A DNA stretch of 64,000 nucleotides, from NCBI GenBank assembly GCA_963750065.1, contig CAVVPK010000012.1:186001-250000 (forward strand), read 5' to 3'. A model generated the notes under the pieces. That model did not search any database, was not told the DNA's origin, and was given only the letters and a program-made list of their open reading frames with translations. Both the position numbers and the translations under genes were made by a program. Of this stretch, positions 29,419 through 38,193 are shown piece after piece. Positions within the stretch are counted from its first letter, which is position 1; each line of letters starts with the position of its first letter. Origin of the DNA: CAVSRC01 sp963750065 (GTDB lineage: Bacteria > Pseudomonadota > Alphaproteobacteria > Rhizobiales > Kaistiaceae).

Positions 29419-30423
29419 TTCTGCGCCGGTTCGTCGGCCAGACGAACCGTCGCCGGCATGCCGAGACGCAACACGTCGTTCGGATCGTCGACCAGAATAC
29501 GCACCTCGTAGACCAGGCTGGTGCGCAGCTCCGCGGTCTGGATGGCGTGCGGCGTGAACTCCGCCACCGGCGAGATGAAGCCGATATGGCCGCTGAAGCT
29601 CTGCGTGTCGCCATCGACCGTGACGGTCGCGGCGGCGCCCGGCGCGACCTTCGGCAGGTCCGGCTCGGAGACATAGGCGCGCACCCATTTCGGGGTGACG
29701 ATGGCGATCGAAAAGACCGGTTTGGCCGCCGAGGCGATCTCTCCGGGTTCGAGCAGGCGCGAGCGGATGACGCCGTCGGCCGGTGCCTTGAGGTCGGCGT
29801 CCGTCAACTGCTGGCGCAGCAAATCGAGTTGCGCCTGCACTCCCTTGAGCTGGGCTTCCGCCTGGGCAATGTCCTCCTTGCGCGGCCCGGCCTTGGCGAG
29901 GATCAGCGCTTGGCTTGCGACCTCGAGCTGGGCGTCGGCGGAATCCATGGACGCCTTGGCGGAGTCGATCTGGCTCTGTGTCACCGACGGGCTGCCGCTG
30001 GGACTGTCCTTCAGGGCGATGAAGCGCTGGTAGGTCAAGGCGGCATTGTGGGCGCTAGCCCTGGCAGCGTCGACGTTGGCCTGAGCCTGGGCGATGTCTT
30101 CGGGGCGATTGCCGTTGTGGAGCTTGTCCACCGCCGCCTGCCTGCGCCGCGACTTGTGCCTCGGCTTGCGCGACTTGCGGCGCGATGCGGCTGGTGTCGA
30201 GGCGGGCGAGCACTTCGCCCTTTTTCACCTTGCTGCCCTCGTCGACCTGAACCGCGGCGATCCGCCCGCTGTCGATGAAGGCGAGATCGACCTGGCGCAG
30301 GTCGACATTGCCGTAGAGCACCAGCGGGCCGTTGCCGTCGCCGTTGTGGCCGAACCACCACCAGGCGAAGCCGCCACCGGCGGCAATGACGAGGATCAGG
30401 AGGATGATTATCCGCCGCCTCAT
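29415..30423 (-). pseudogene. ybhG: HlyD-family membrane-fusion adaptor (YbhG-like), broken by a 4-bp duplication
   Basis: The N-terminal part starts at 30423 (MRRRIIILLILVIAAGGGF, a membrane anchor) and carries the first lipoyl half (NVDLRQVDLAFIDSG, VDEGSKVKKGEVLARLDTS). It leaves frame after AQVAAQ. The remainder, from DKLHNGNRPEDIAQAQANV to the stop at 29415, is in another frame. At 30136-30143 the plus strand reads GCCTGCCT; deleting one copy restores AQVAAQAAVDKL and a full 334-aa protein, close to E. coli YbhG (about 332 aa). As read, the exporter lacks an intact adaptor. The change could be real slippage or an assembly error. Confidence 0.85.
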
Positions 30424-31214
30424 GATTTGGCTCCTTCGAGAATGGCATCCACGTTCCGCAGGACGACTTGTTTGATCGTGTCGCGCTCGCGCTCGCCGAT
30501 GGCGGTCCATTCCATGCGCCGCAGCACCAGCGTCTGCGCCACGCGGAAGACCAGGACCTGCCCAAGCAGAGTGAAGACCAGCAGGCGCACGCGTTCGCCG
30601 TCGGGCACCCCGAGAATGGTCGAGACCATCCGCGCAGTCGTGGCGGTTGAGGCGCCCATGAAGCGGTAAATCACCTCGAAGGCGGCGGTCGGCTGCAGCT
30701 GTTCGCGTACCAGAAAGCGCGCCCAGCGGGTTGCTTCCGCCGAGCCGAGCAGCACCTCGACCATCGTTTCGATCAGTCGGTGCAATGTCGCGCGCGCAGC
30801 TGTCGGCGTCGCATTGGCGCTGGGTTCATTGGCAATCGCCAGCGCCGGTCCGATCTTGGCCAAGATGCTGGCGACGACGTGTTCGGCGACCGCGATGTGC
30901 AGCGCCTCCTTGCCGCCGAAGTGATAGACGATCGCCGCCAGGTTGGCGTTGGCCGCCTTGGCGATCTCGCGCGTGCTGGCGCCCTCGTAGCCGAGCCGGC
31001 CGAAGACATCGAGCGCCGCCTCGATGAGCTGCGCACGCGTCTCGGCGCCGCGGTCACGCCGGGCGCGCCGGTAGTGCGGCGAGCCCGAGCGCGGTGCGTC
31101 ACCGGACTCGCTTGCAGGCTTTCCGCTGGGCTTTACGTGTTCCATTCCAGGTCTCGGTTTCGATCGGGATTGAGCCATCCCGCAGGCCACGGGTCGTCGT
31201 TCGGCCGTTGTCAT
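30420..31214 (-). CDS. cecR: TetR-family transcriptional regulator (CecR/YbiH-like)
   Basis: This repressor has up to 264 aa, with a helix-turn-helix at about residues 58-105 (RAQLIEAALDVFGRLGYEGASTREIAKAANANLAAIVYHF) and a C-terminal ligand domain of the type seen in CecR. The stop overlaps the adaptor start (ATGA), so it is the first gene of the export operon, as in E. coli. No clear ribosome site precedes the ATG at 31214. Starts at 31178 or 31145 would place the upstream inverted repeat in the leader and may be correct. It probably represses its own operon until a toxic ligand binds. Confidence 0.82.
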   Translation of the reverse strand: MTTAERRPVACGMAQSRSKPRPGMEHVKPSGKPASESGDAPRSGSPHYRRARRDRGAETRAQLIEAALDVFGRLGYEGASTREIAKAANANLAAIVYHFGGKEALHIAVAEHVVASILAKIGPALAIANEPSANATPTAARATLHRLIETMVEVLLGSAEATRWARFLVREQLQPTAAFEVIYRFMGASTATTARMVSTILGVPDGERVRLLVFTLLGQVLVFRVAQTLVLRRMEWTAIGERERDTIKQVVLRNVDAILEGAKS

Positions 31215-31251
31215 ACAGTCGAGTGATTGAAAAAGTCAATCGTTCGTATGA
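31211..31251. promoter_or_regulatory. Nested inverted repeat, candidate TetR-family operator
   Basis: The inner arms GATTGA (31225-31230) and TCAATC (31236-31241) with an AAAAG spacer lie inside outer arms TCATAC (31211-31216) and GTATGA (31246-31251), with nearly the same centre. The AT-rich stretch is exceptional in this GC-rich region and stands at the 5' end of the regulator gene. Autorepression through this site is inferred. Confidence 0.55.
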
Positions 31252-31464
31252 TTAAATTTGTGTTAGCTATCGCACGAGCCGCGCCGGGCCGGCGGCAGCG
31301 GGCCGGCGGCAGCAGGCCGGACAGAGCGAAATTCGACGATTCGGCGGGGCTACCGACCGCAATCAGGCCCTATGCCCCGATGCCGGCACCACGCAGCCCA
31401 TGCCGGAGCCGGTCGTCGCGGCAACGGTCTGGGACACGGCGGCGAACCGGAACCGCCCGCCGCC

Positions 31465-32748
31465 TCACAGGCTGTCGCGCAGCTTGTACCAGGTCATGGC
31501 GGCGACCAGCGCCGGGAAGCGCAACAACGGCCCTCCCGGGAAGGCGGAGACGGGGAGGGCGGCAAAGGTGTCGAGCTTGCCGGGATTTCCGGCAATCGCT
31601 TCGGCGAGGATCTTCCCCGCGAAAGGCGCGATGGCGACGCCCTGGCCGGAATAGCCGGCGGCGGCATAGACGCCCGGCCGCACGCGCCGGATATAGGGCA
31701 AGCGCTCCAGCGTGATCGCCAGCGTGCCGCCCCAGGCATAGGCGAGCGGCGCATCGGAAAGCTGCGGGTAGATGCGGGCCAGGTGCCCGCGCACGAGCCG
31801 GGTGACATCGGCGTGACTATGGTTGCCGTAGGTCTCGCCGCCGCCGAAGACAAGGCGGCCGTCGGCGCTCGGGCGGAAGTAATAGACGACGAAGCGCGTG
31901 TCGGAGACCGCCTCGCCATTGGCGATAAGGCCGCCCGGGCGGCCGGCGCCGATCGGTCGGGTGGCGACGATATAGTTGTCGATCGGCATGACCCGCGCCT
32001 CGACCGCCGCATCGACGCCCGAGAGATAGCCGTTGCCGGCGAGGATCACTGTGTCAGCGGCAACGACGCCCAGCGGCGTCGCGAGGCGAAAGCCGGTCGT
32101 GGTCGAGCCACTGAGCGCGGTCGCCCGCGTACCTTCGAAAATGCGGGCGCCGGCCTTGCTCGCAGCGCCGGCCAGCCCTTGCGCGAATTTCAGGGGATCG
32201 AGGTGCCCGGCGCCGGCATCGCGCCGCCCGCCGAAATAGACCTCGGTGCCGATCGCCTCGGCGAGCGCGGTGCGATCGAGCCACGTGACCTTGTCATAGG
32301 CGTAGGCGTCGTGAAGCCTGTCGACATAGGCGATCTCGTCGGCGGTGAGCCGCTGTCTGTGCACTGCCTCGATCAGGCCCGGTCGCCAGTCACAGGCGAT
32401 GCCGTGCTTTTCGATCAGGCCGAGCGTGGTGGATTTTGCCTCTTCGGCGAGCGTCCACAGGCGGCGGGCCGCATCCATACCAAGACGCGCCTCCAGCCAG
32501 TCCTGGTCGCGCCGTTGACCGGTGTGGAGCTGGCCGCCATTGCGCCCCGACGCCCCCCAGCCGACACGGTTCTCCTCCACCAGCACCACGTCGACGCCGG
32601 CTTCCGCCAGGTGCAGCGCCGCCGACAGGCCGGTATATCCGCCGCCGACGACGGCGACGTCGGCGGTGACGGGCTCGGCGAGCGGCGGGAAGGCCAGCGC
32701 GTCATCGGCCGTTGCGGCATAGAGGGACGGGGCGTGAGCGCCTGTCAC
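31465..32748 (-). CDS. puuB: FAD-dependent oxidoreductase, gamma-glutamylputrescine oxidase-like (PuuB/OrdL)
   Basis: This 427-aa DAO-family flavoenzyme would oxidise gamma-glutamylputrescine (or a related amine) to the aldehyde with release of H2O2 and ammonia. The FAD-binding GxGxxG is at VAVVGGGYTGLSAALHLAEAG near residue 30, followed by GRNGGQLHTGQRRDQ, typical for OrdL/PuuB. The C-terminal FAD region reads YAAAGYSGQGVAIAPFAGKILAEA. It starts with GTG at 32748, overlapping the cupin stop. It ends the operon that begins with puuA, and the potFGHI polyamine importer is divergent, which supports the substrate class. Confidence 0.85.
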   Translation of the reverse strand: MTGAHAPSLYAATADDALAFPPLAEPVTADVAVVGGGYTGLSAALHLAEAGVDVVLVEENRVGWGASGRNGGQLHTGQRRDQDWLEARLGMDAARRLWTLAEEAKSTTLGLIEKHGIACDWRPGLIEAVHRQRLTADEIAYVDRLHDAYAYDKVTWLDRTALAEAIGTEVYFGGRRDAGAGHLDPLKFAQGLAGAASKAGARIFEGTRATALSGSTTTGFRLATPLGVVAADTVILAGNGYLSGVDAAVEARVMPIDNYIVATRPIGAGRPGGLIANGEAVSDTRFVVYYFRPSADGRLVFGGGETYGNHSHADVTRLVRGHLARIYPQLSDAPLAYAWGGTLAITLERLPYIRRVRPGVYAAAGYSGQGVAIAPFAGKILAEAIAGNPGKLDTFAALPVSAFPGGPLLRFPALVAAMTWYKLRDSL

Positions 32749-33223
32749 CCGCTTCTGCGCTCCTGCTTCGGATAGGGCGTGCCGTCCTTGTGGACGTAGG
32801 CGCCGTCGGGCGTCGTCTTCATGTCGATGTCGGAATAGACGGCGATATCGTCCTCAAACCGCGAGCCGATCTCGAGCAGGACCACGTCGCTGTCGGAGCG
32901 GTTCTGGAAACTGTGGCCGTCTTCCTCGCCAGCCTTGAAGCCGGCCGCATCGCCAGCGCGAAGAATCTCCTCACCGTCGTCGGTGACCAGCGTCACCACG
33001 CCGGAAACGACATAGATCAGCTCGTCTTCGCGTGAGTGCCAGTGACGCTGGCTCGACCAGGCACCGGGCGGCAGCGTGCATAAATTGACGCCGAACTGGG
33101 TCAGGCCTGCGACGTCGCCGAGCCTGATGCGGTGGCGGGCGCGGCAGGGTTCGTCGAAGGGCGGCGGATAGAGCGTGCCGGCACTGACCGGCGCGGCTTG
33201 GTGAGGTCGATCTTCCTGGGCAT
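32745..33223 (-). pseudogene. Cupin domain protein, frameshifted near the N-terminus
   Basis: A good ribosome site (GGAAGGC) precedes ATG at 33223, which encodes MPRKIDLTK and then leaves the cupin frame. The rest of the cupin (APVSAGTLYPPPFDEPCRARHRIRLGDV to the stop at 32745) is in another frame. Adding one base near 33197-33200 would give KAAPVSAG and an intact 159-aa protein. The cupin barrel is clear: HWHSREDELIYVVSGVVTLVTDDGEE with metal-binding His and Glu residues. It lies between the OCD and puuB genes. No alternative start codon serves the downstream frame, so as read the gene is broken. Confidence 0.75.
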
Positions 33224-33261
33224 GGGTGCCTTCCGTAGGGTGTCGATGAGCCGCAGCAACC

Positions 33262-34218
33262 CTATCGTTCCCGCACGGCCTGAACGAGAGCCGCCGCGGC
33301 CATGACTTCCGTGCCGGCAAGACCGACCGAGCAGAAGAGCGTGATCGCCTTGTCGTTCTGGCGTCCCGGCAGCCGGCCGGCCACGATCTCGGAGAGGTCG
33401 ACCAGACGGGCCATCGCCGGCGTGCCCTGCAGGAAGAACGGATCTGCATAAGCCGCCACCTGCTCGGGCGAATCGGTGGCGATCACGGCGGCGCGTTCTG
33501 CCACATCGAGCCCGAGTTCGTGCTCCCGGCTGCTCTTTGGGCCGACCGTGGTGACGTGGGCACCGGGCTTCAGCCAACTCGCCCGGATGACCGGGATCGG
33601 GCTGACGGTGGCAAGCACCACGATGTCGGCATTGGTCACGGCCTCCTCGGCAGAAGTAACCGGGGTCACGCGAATTCCGAGGCGTGCGGCATGGTCGGCG
33701 GCAAAGGCAACGCGCCTGTCTTCCGATCGGCTGAAGACCTTCACGAGATCGAGGGAACGGACCGCCGCCATGGCGGCGAGCTGGGTCTCCGCTTGTCGGC
33801 CGGTGCCGACGACCGCCCCGACCCGTGCGTCCGCCCGGGCAAGTGTCTTGATCGCGATGCCGCCGATCGCGCCGGTGCGAATGGCGCCGAGCCGATTGCC
33901 AAGAACGATGGCGTCGAGCCGCCCGGTCGCCAGGTTCCACAGGGCGACGATCTGGTCGGAGTCAGTGTGGCCGGCAGTGAAGGTATCGTACACACGGAAC
34001 CCGGCGAACGGCAGCTCTTCCGTTGCGCCGCCGATCGTGAAGGTCAGAGCGCCGTGTCCCGGAAAGTTCACCTGGTGGCGCGGCGGCGACACAAACGCCC
34101 CCGCCGAACGGGCGTGCATGGCGCGCTCGATCGCTGGAATCACCAGCCCCATGGCGGCCAGTTCAGCGACATCCTCGTCGTTGAGAACCAGCGGGGCGGA
34201 CGACGATGCGTGCGGCAC
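33262..34218 (-). CDS. Ornithine cyclodeaminase/mu-crystallin family protein
   Basis: This 318-aa NAD(P)-dependent enzyme family includes ornithine cyclodeaminase, ketimine reductases and amino-acid dehydrogenases. The Rossmann motif is VGAVVGTGRQAETQLAAM near residue 135, preceded by the conserved LGAIRTGAIGGIAIKTLA. It starts with GTG at 34218, after GGAGGAGCG. Its position, 15 bases after puuA and in the polyamine operon, suggests action on ornithine, proline or cyclic imines derived from polyamines. The precise reaction cannot be set from sequence. Confidence 0.82.
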   Translation of the reverse strand: MPHASSSAPLVLNDEDVAELAAMGLVIPAIERAMHARSAGAFVSPPRHQVNFPGHGALTFTIGGATEELPFAGFRVYDTFTAGHTDSDQIVALWNLATGRLDAIVLGNRLGAIRTGAIGGIAIKTLARADARVGAVVGTGRQAETQLAAMAAVRSLDLVKVFSRSEDRRVAFAADHAARLGIRVTPVTSAEEAVTNADIVVLATVSPIPVIRASWLKPGAHVTTVGPKSSREHELGLDVAERAAVIATDSPEQVAAYADPFFLQGTPAMARLVDLSEIVAGRLPGRQNDKAITLFCSVGLAGTEVMAAAALVQAVRER

Positions 34219-34233
34219 GCGCGCTCCTCCCTC

Positions 34234-35631
34234 TCACACGTTGAGCAGCAGGTACTCCCGCTCCCACGGGCTGATGACCTGCATGAAGGTCTCGAACTCG
34301 GCCTGCTTGATGGCGCGGTAGGTGGTGACGAAGCGCTTGCCGAAGATCTCGACCAGTTCCTCGCATTCCTCGAACAGCGCGACCGCTTCGAGCAGGCCGC
34401 GTGGCAGCGCGATCGCCGACTCGTTGGCCGATCCGGCGACCGGCTCGGAGACCATCAGCCCCTCGGTCATGCCGAGATAGCCGCAGGCGAGCGACGCAGC
34501 GATCGCCAGATACGGGTTGGCGTCAGATGAGGGGATGCGGTTCTCGATACGCCGCGCGCCAGGCGTCGAATAGGGCACGCGCAGGCCGACCGTGCGGTTG
34601 TCGTAGCCCCACATGGTATTGACCGGCGCCGAGCCCGAGCGCACCAGCCGCCGGTAGGAATTGACGTAAGGCGCCATGATGCAGGTCACCGCCGGCAGGT
34701 ACTTCTGCGAGCCGCCGATGAAGGCGAAGAACTCCGGCGTCGGGTCGCCCGCCGTGTCGGAGAAGATGTTGGCGCCGGTCTTGATGTCGGTTACCGACTG
34801 GTGGATGTGCATGGCCGAGCCGGGCTCGTGGCTCATCGGCTTGGCCATGAACGTGGCGTACATGTCGTGGCGCAGCGCCGCCTCGCGGATCGTGCGCTTG
34901 AACTGGAACACCTGATCGGCCAGTACCAGCGGATCGCCGTGGCGCAGGTTGATCTCCATCTGCGCCGCGCCTTCCTCGTGGATCAGCGTGTCGATCTCCA
35001 GTTCCTGCTGCTCGGAGAAGTCGTAGATGTCGTCAAACAGCTCGTCGAACTCGTTGACGGCGGCGATCGAATACGACTGACGCGCCGATTCCGGCCGCCC
35101 CGAGCGCCCTGTCGGCGGCTCCAGCGGATAGTCCGGGTCCTTGTTCGGCTTGACCAGATAGAACTCGATCTCCGGCGCCACCACCGGCACCCAGTTGCGA
35201 TTGCGGTAGAGTTCGATCACCCGGCGCAGCACCTGCCGCGGGGCGATCTCCACCGGCCTCCCGTCGGCGTGATAGGCGTCGTGGATCACCTGCGCCGTCG
35301 GGTCGCTTTCCCACGGCACCACTGACAGGGTCGAGAAGTCGGGCTCCAGATGGATGTCCTGGTCGGCGCTGTCGTTCTGGAAGGTCTCGTCGTCATGCGG
35401 CCAGTCGCCGGCAATCGTCTGCGTGAAGATCGACACCGGCATCGCCATCGTCGGCCCGGCGAGGAACTTCTGCACCGGCATCATCTTGCCGCGCGCCACT
35501 CCGGCCTGATCGGGAACGATGCACTCGATATCCTCGATGTCGCGCGCGGCGATCCAGGCCTTTGCCTCTGCCAGCGATGCGACGCCCCGGGGTGATTCGG
35601 AAGCGGATGGGGCCTTCTTCTTGCGTGCCAC
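34234..35631 (-). CDS. puuA: Glutamine synthetase family, gamma-glutamylputrescine synthetase-like (PuuA)
   Basis: This 465-aa protein ligates glutamate to putrescine or another polyamine with ATP. Catalytic-domain signatures are AAQMEINLRHGDPL, SAMHIHQS and RIENRIPSSDANPYLA. The Tyr adenylylation site of GlnA is absent, as in the GS III/PuuA-type proteins. It opens the minus-strand operon puuA-OCD-cupin-puuB. A GTG start at 35631 follows AGGTGA. The divergent potFGHI genes begin 259 bases away, so import and the first degradation step probably share control. Confidence 0.87.
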   Translation of the reverse strand: MARKKKAPSASESPRGVASLAEAKAWIAARDIEDIECIVPDQAGVARGKMMPVQKFLAGPTMAMPVSIFTQTIAGDWPHDDETFQNDSADQDIHLEPDFSTLSVVPWESDPTAQVIHDAYHADGRPVEIAPRQVLRRVIELYRNRNWVPVVAPEIEFYLVKPNKDPDYPLEPPTGRSGRPESARQSYSIAAVNEFDELFDDIYDFSEQQELEIDTLIHEEGAAQMEINLRHGDPLVLADQVFQFKRTIREAALRHDMYATFMAKPMSHEPGSAMHIHQSVTDIKTGANIFSDTAGDPTPEFFAFIGGSQKYLPAVTCIMAPYVNSYRRLVRSGSAPVNTMWGYDNRTVGLRVPYSTPGARRIENRIPSSDANPYLAIAASLACGYLGMTEGLMVSEPVAGSANESAIALPRGLLEAVALFEECEELVEIFGKRFVTTYRAIKQAEFETFMQVISPWEREYLLLNV

Positions 35632-35890
35632 GGTTCACCTAAAGTTGTTGCCGGACCGCCGGCAATGCTGAGAGCCCGGCGGCTGCGGCGGAGAGAAAAG
35701 GCGCGCTCCGGCGATCTTGCGCAGAATCGCGAATGTCGGCAACCGGAGGGCGTCCGGCCCGTTTCTAGCATGACGGCGCCACGATGCGGTTGTCGCCGTT
35801 CGCGATCAACCTTAACGTGGGGTGGAATCCGGCCGGAACCGGCGCCGTCAGGCGTTATTGGTCCCGGCCATTCGCCCGAAGGAGACCGCT

Positions 35891-36982
35891 ATGCTCGCCC
35901 GTTCCGCTTTCCTGCTCGCCACCGCTGCCCTTTTCGTTGCCACCGCTGCCTCGGCCGAGGACAAGGTGGTCAACGTCTATAATTGGTCGGACTATATCGC
36001 CGACGACACCCTTGCCAATTTCACCAAGGAGACCGGTATCAAGGTCACCTACGACGTCTACGATTCCATGGAGACGCTGGAGGCCAAGGTCTATGCCGGC
36101 GCGTCCGGCTACGACGTCGTCGTGCCGACCAATCCCAACCTGCAACGCATGATCCAGGCCGGCGTACTGCAGCCGCTCGACAAGTCGAAGCTGCCCAACG
36201 ACACGCACCAGTGGAAGTTCATTTCCGACCGCCTTGCCGCCTACGATCCCGGCAACAAGTACGCCGAGGACTACATGTGGGGGACGACTGGCATCGGCTA
36301 CAACATCGACAAGATCAAGGCCATCATGCCCGATGCGCCGCTCGACTCCTGGGCGATGGTCTTCGACCCCAAGATCATTTCGAAGTTCAAGAACTGCGGT
36401 GTCTATTTCCTCGATTCGCCGGATGACGTGATTCCCTCGGCGCTCGCCTATCTCGGCCTCGACCCGAATTCCAAGAAGCCGGACGATCTCAACAAGGCGG
36501 CCGACGCACTCAAGGCGGTCACGCCCTTTGTGCAGAAGTTCCACTCGTCGGAATACATCGATGCGCTCGCCAACGGCGACATCTGCATGGCCATCGGCTA
36601 TTCCGGCGACGTTTTTCAGGCCCGCGACCGTGCCGACCAGGCCAAGAACGGCGTCCACCTCGCCTATTCGATCCCCAAGGAAGGCGCGCTGATGTGGTTC
36701 GACTCGATGGCGATCCTCAAGGATGCGCCGCATCCGGAAAACGCGCTCGCCTTCATCAACTACATGATGGATCCGAAGGTCGCCGCGGCGAATTCCAACT
36801 ACGTCTACTACGCCAACGGCAACAAGGATTCGCAGAGCCTGCTGAGCAAGGACGTCATCGACGACCCCGCCATCTACCCGCCTCAGGCGGTCCTCGACAA
36901 GACGTTCACCACCACGCCTCCCGGCCAGAACGTTCAACGTCTCTGGACGCGACTGTGGACGTCGATCAAGACGGGGCAGTGA
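35891..36982 (+). CDS. potF: Putrescine/spermidine ABC transporter substrate-binding protein (PotF-like)
   Basis: This 363-aa periplasmic protein has a signal peptide at residues 1-23 (FLLATAALFVATAASA). The mature start, EDKVVNVYNWSDYIADDT, is nearly diagnostic for PotF/PotD. Other family stretches include EDYMWGTTGIGYN and IPKEGALMWFDSMAI. It should bind putrescine or spermidine. I placed the start at 35891 after GAAGGAGACCGCT; the longer frame upstream lacks a signal peptide. The ATPase gene follows after 56 bases. Confidence 0.9.
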   Translation: MLARSAFLLATAALFVATAASAEDKVVNVYNWSDYIADDTLANFTKETGIKVTYDVYDSMETLEAKVYAGASGYDVVVPTNPNLQRMIQAGVLQPLDKSKLPNDTHQWKFISDRLAAYDPGNKYAEDYMWGTTGIGYNIDKIKAIMPDAPLDSWAMVFDPKIISKFKNCGVYFLDSPDDVIPSALAYLGLDPNSKKPDDLNKAADALKAVTPFVQKFHSSEYIDALANGDICMAIGYSGDVFQARDRADQAKNGVHLAYSIPKEGALMWFDSMAILKDAPHPENALAFINYMMDPKVAAANSNYVYYANGNKDSQSLLSKDVIDDPAIYPPQAVLDKTFTTTPPGQNVQRLWTRLWTSIKTGQ

Positions 36983-37038
36983 TCGGTTGATGGGACGGCG
37001 GCGCCTCAAGGGCGTCGCCGCCGACCTCAGGGGGCAGG

Positions 37039-38193
37039 ATGGCCAAGCAGGCTCTCGGACCGGTTCGGCGTAAGTTCGCTCCGTGGAACGACCCGGCCGC
37101 GAAACCCTTCATCGAGTTTCACAACGTCACCAAACGCTTCGGCGATTTCACCGCCGTCGACGACATCTCGCTGGCCATCTACGAGCGCGAGTTCTTCGCC
37201 TTGCTCGGACCGTCGGGCTGCGGCAAGACCACCATGATGCGCATGATCGCCGGCTTCGACGACCCGACGGTCGGCGATATCACGCTCGACGGCAGGAACC
37301 TCGCCGGCGTGCCGCCCTACCGGCGCCCGAGCAACATGATGTTCCAGTCCTACGCCCTGTTTCCACACATGACGGTGGAAGGTAACGTCGCCTTTGGCCT
37401 CAAGCAGGCGGGGATGCCGGCGTCCGACATCAACATGCGCGTCGCCGAGATGCTGAAGCTGGTCAAGCTGGAGGCGTTTGCCAAGCGCAAGCCGCACCAG
37501 CTCTCCGGCGGCCAGCGCCAGCGCGTCGCGCTTGCCCGCTCGCTCGCCAAGAAACCCAAGGTGCTGCTGCTCGACGAGCCGCTGGGGGCGCTCGACAGGA
37601 AGCTGCGCGAGGAGACCCAGTTCGAGCTCTCCGACCTGCAGGTCGATCTCGGCATGACCTTCATCATCGTCACCCACGACCAGGAAGAGGCGATGACGCT
37701 GGCCGACCGCATCGCCGTGATGGAACACGGCAAGATCGTCCAGATCGGCACGCCGTCCGAAATCTACGAGCAGCCTAACTCGCGCTATGTCGCCGACTTC
37801 GTCGGCAATATCAATCTGCTGGAAGGCAAGGTCGTTGCCGCCGATGGCGGCGTCATCCGCCTGGAGTGCGGTGGCACCGGCGCTGTCGTCGAGGTCGACC
37901 GGCAGGACGTCCAGGCACGTGTCGGCGACACCGCCTGGTTTGCCGTCAGGCCGGAGAAGGTCGGCGTCTCGCTCGCCGCGCCCGCCGATCCGTCGGTCAA
38001 CGCGATTCCCGGCGAGGTCTGGGACATCGGTTATCTCGGCGACATCTCCATCTACCACGTGCGGCTGGCGACCGGCGCCACGCTCAAGGCAACCGTCGCC
38101 AACGCGACCCGCCTGGTCGAGCGGCCGATTACCTGGGAGGACAAGGTCTGGCTCACCTGGTCGCGCGACGGCGGCGTGGTGCTGGCGAAATGA
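37039..38193 (+). CDS. potG: Polyamine ABC transporter ATP-binding protein (PotG/PotA-like)
   Basis: This 384-aa ATPase has Walker A GPSGCGKTT (about residue 57), signature LSGGQRQRVALARSL, Walker B VLLLDEPLGALD and H-loop VTHDQEEAM. The C-terminal TOBE domain ends with DKVWLTWSRDGGVVL, typical of PotG. It begins with ATG at 37039 after CAGGGGGCAGG and its stop overlaps the PotH start by four bases. It powers uptake with PotF, PotH and PotI. Confidence 0.9.
   Translation: MAKQALGPVRRKFAPWNDPAAKPFIEFHNVTKRFGDFTAVDDISLAIYEREFFALLGPSGCGKTTMMRMIAGFDDPTVGDITLDGRNLAGVPPYRRPSNMMFQSYALFPHMTVEGNVAFGLKQAGMPASDINMRVAEMLKLVKLEAFAKRKPHQLSGGQRQRVALARSLAKKPKVLLLDEPLGALDRKLREETQFELSDLQVDLGMTFIIVTHDQEEAMTLADRIAVMEHGKIVQIGTPSEIYEQPNSRYVADFVGNINLLEGKVVAADGGVIRLECGGTGAVVEVDRQDVQARVGDTAWFAVRPEKVGVSLAAPADPSVNAIPGEVWDIGYLGDISIYHVRLATGATLKATVANATRLVERPITWEDKVWLTWSRDGGVVLAK

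Noticed and set aside
30136..30143. GCCT repeat considered as a phase-variation switch
   Set aside because: Only two tandem units are present; contingency loci normally carry many more. A simple duplication or error is more likely.
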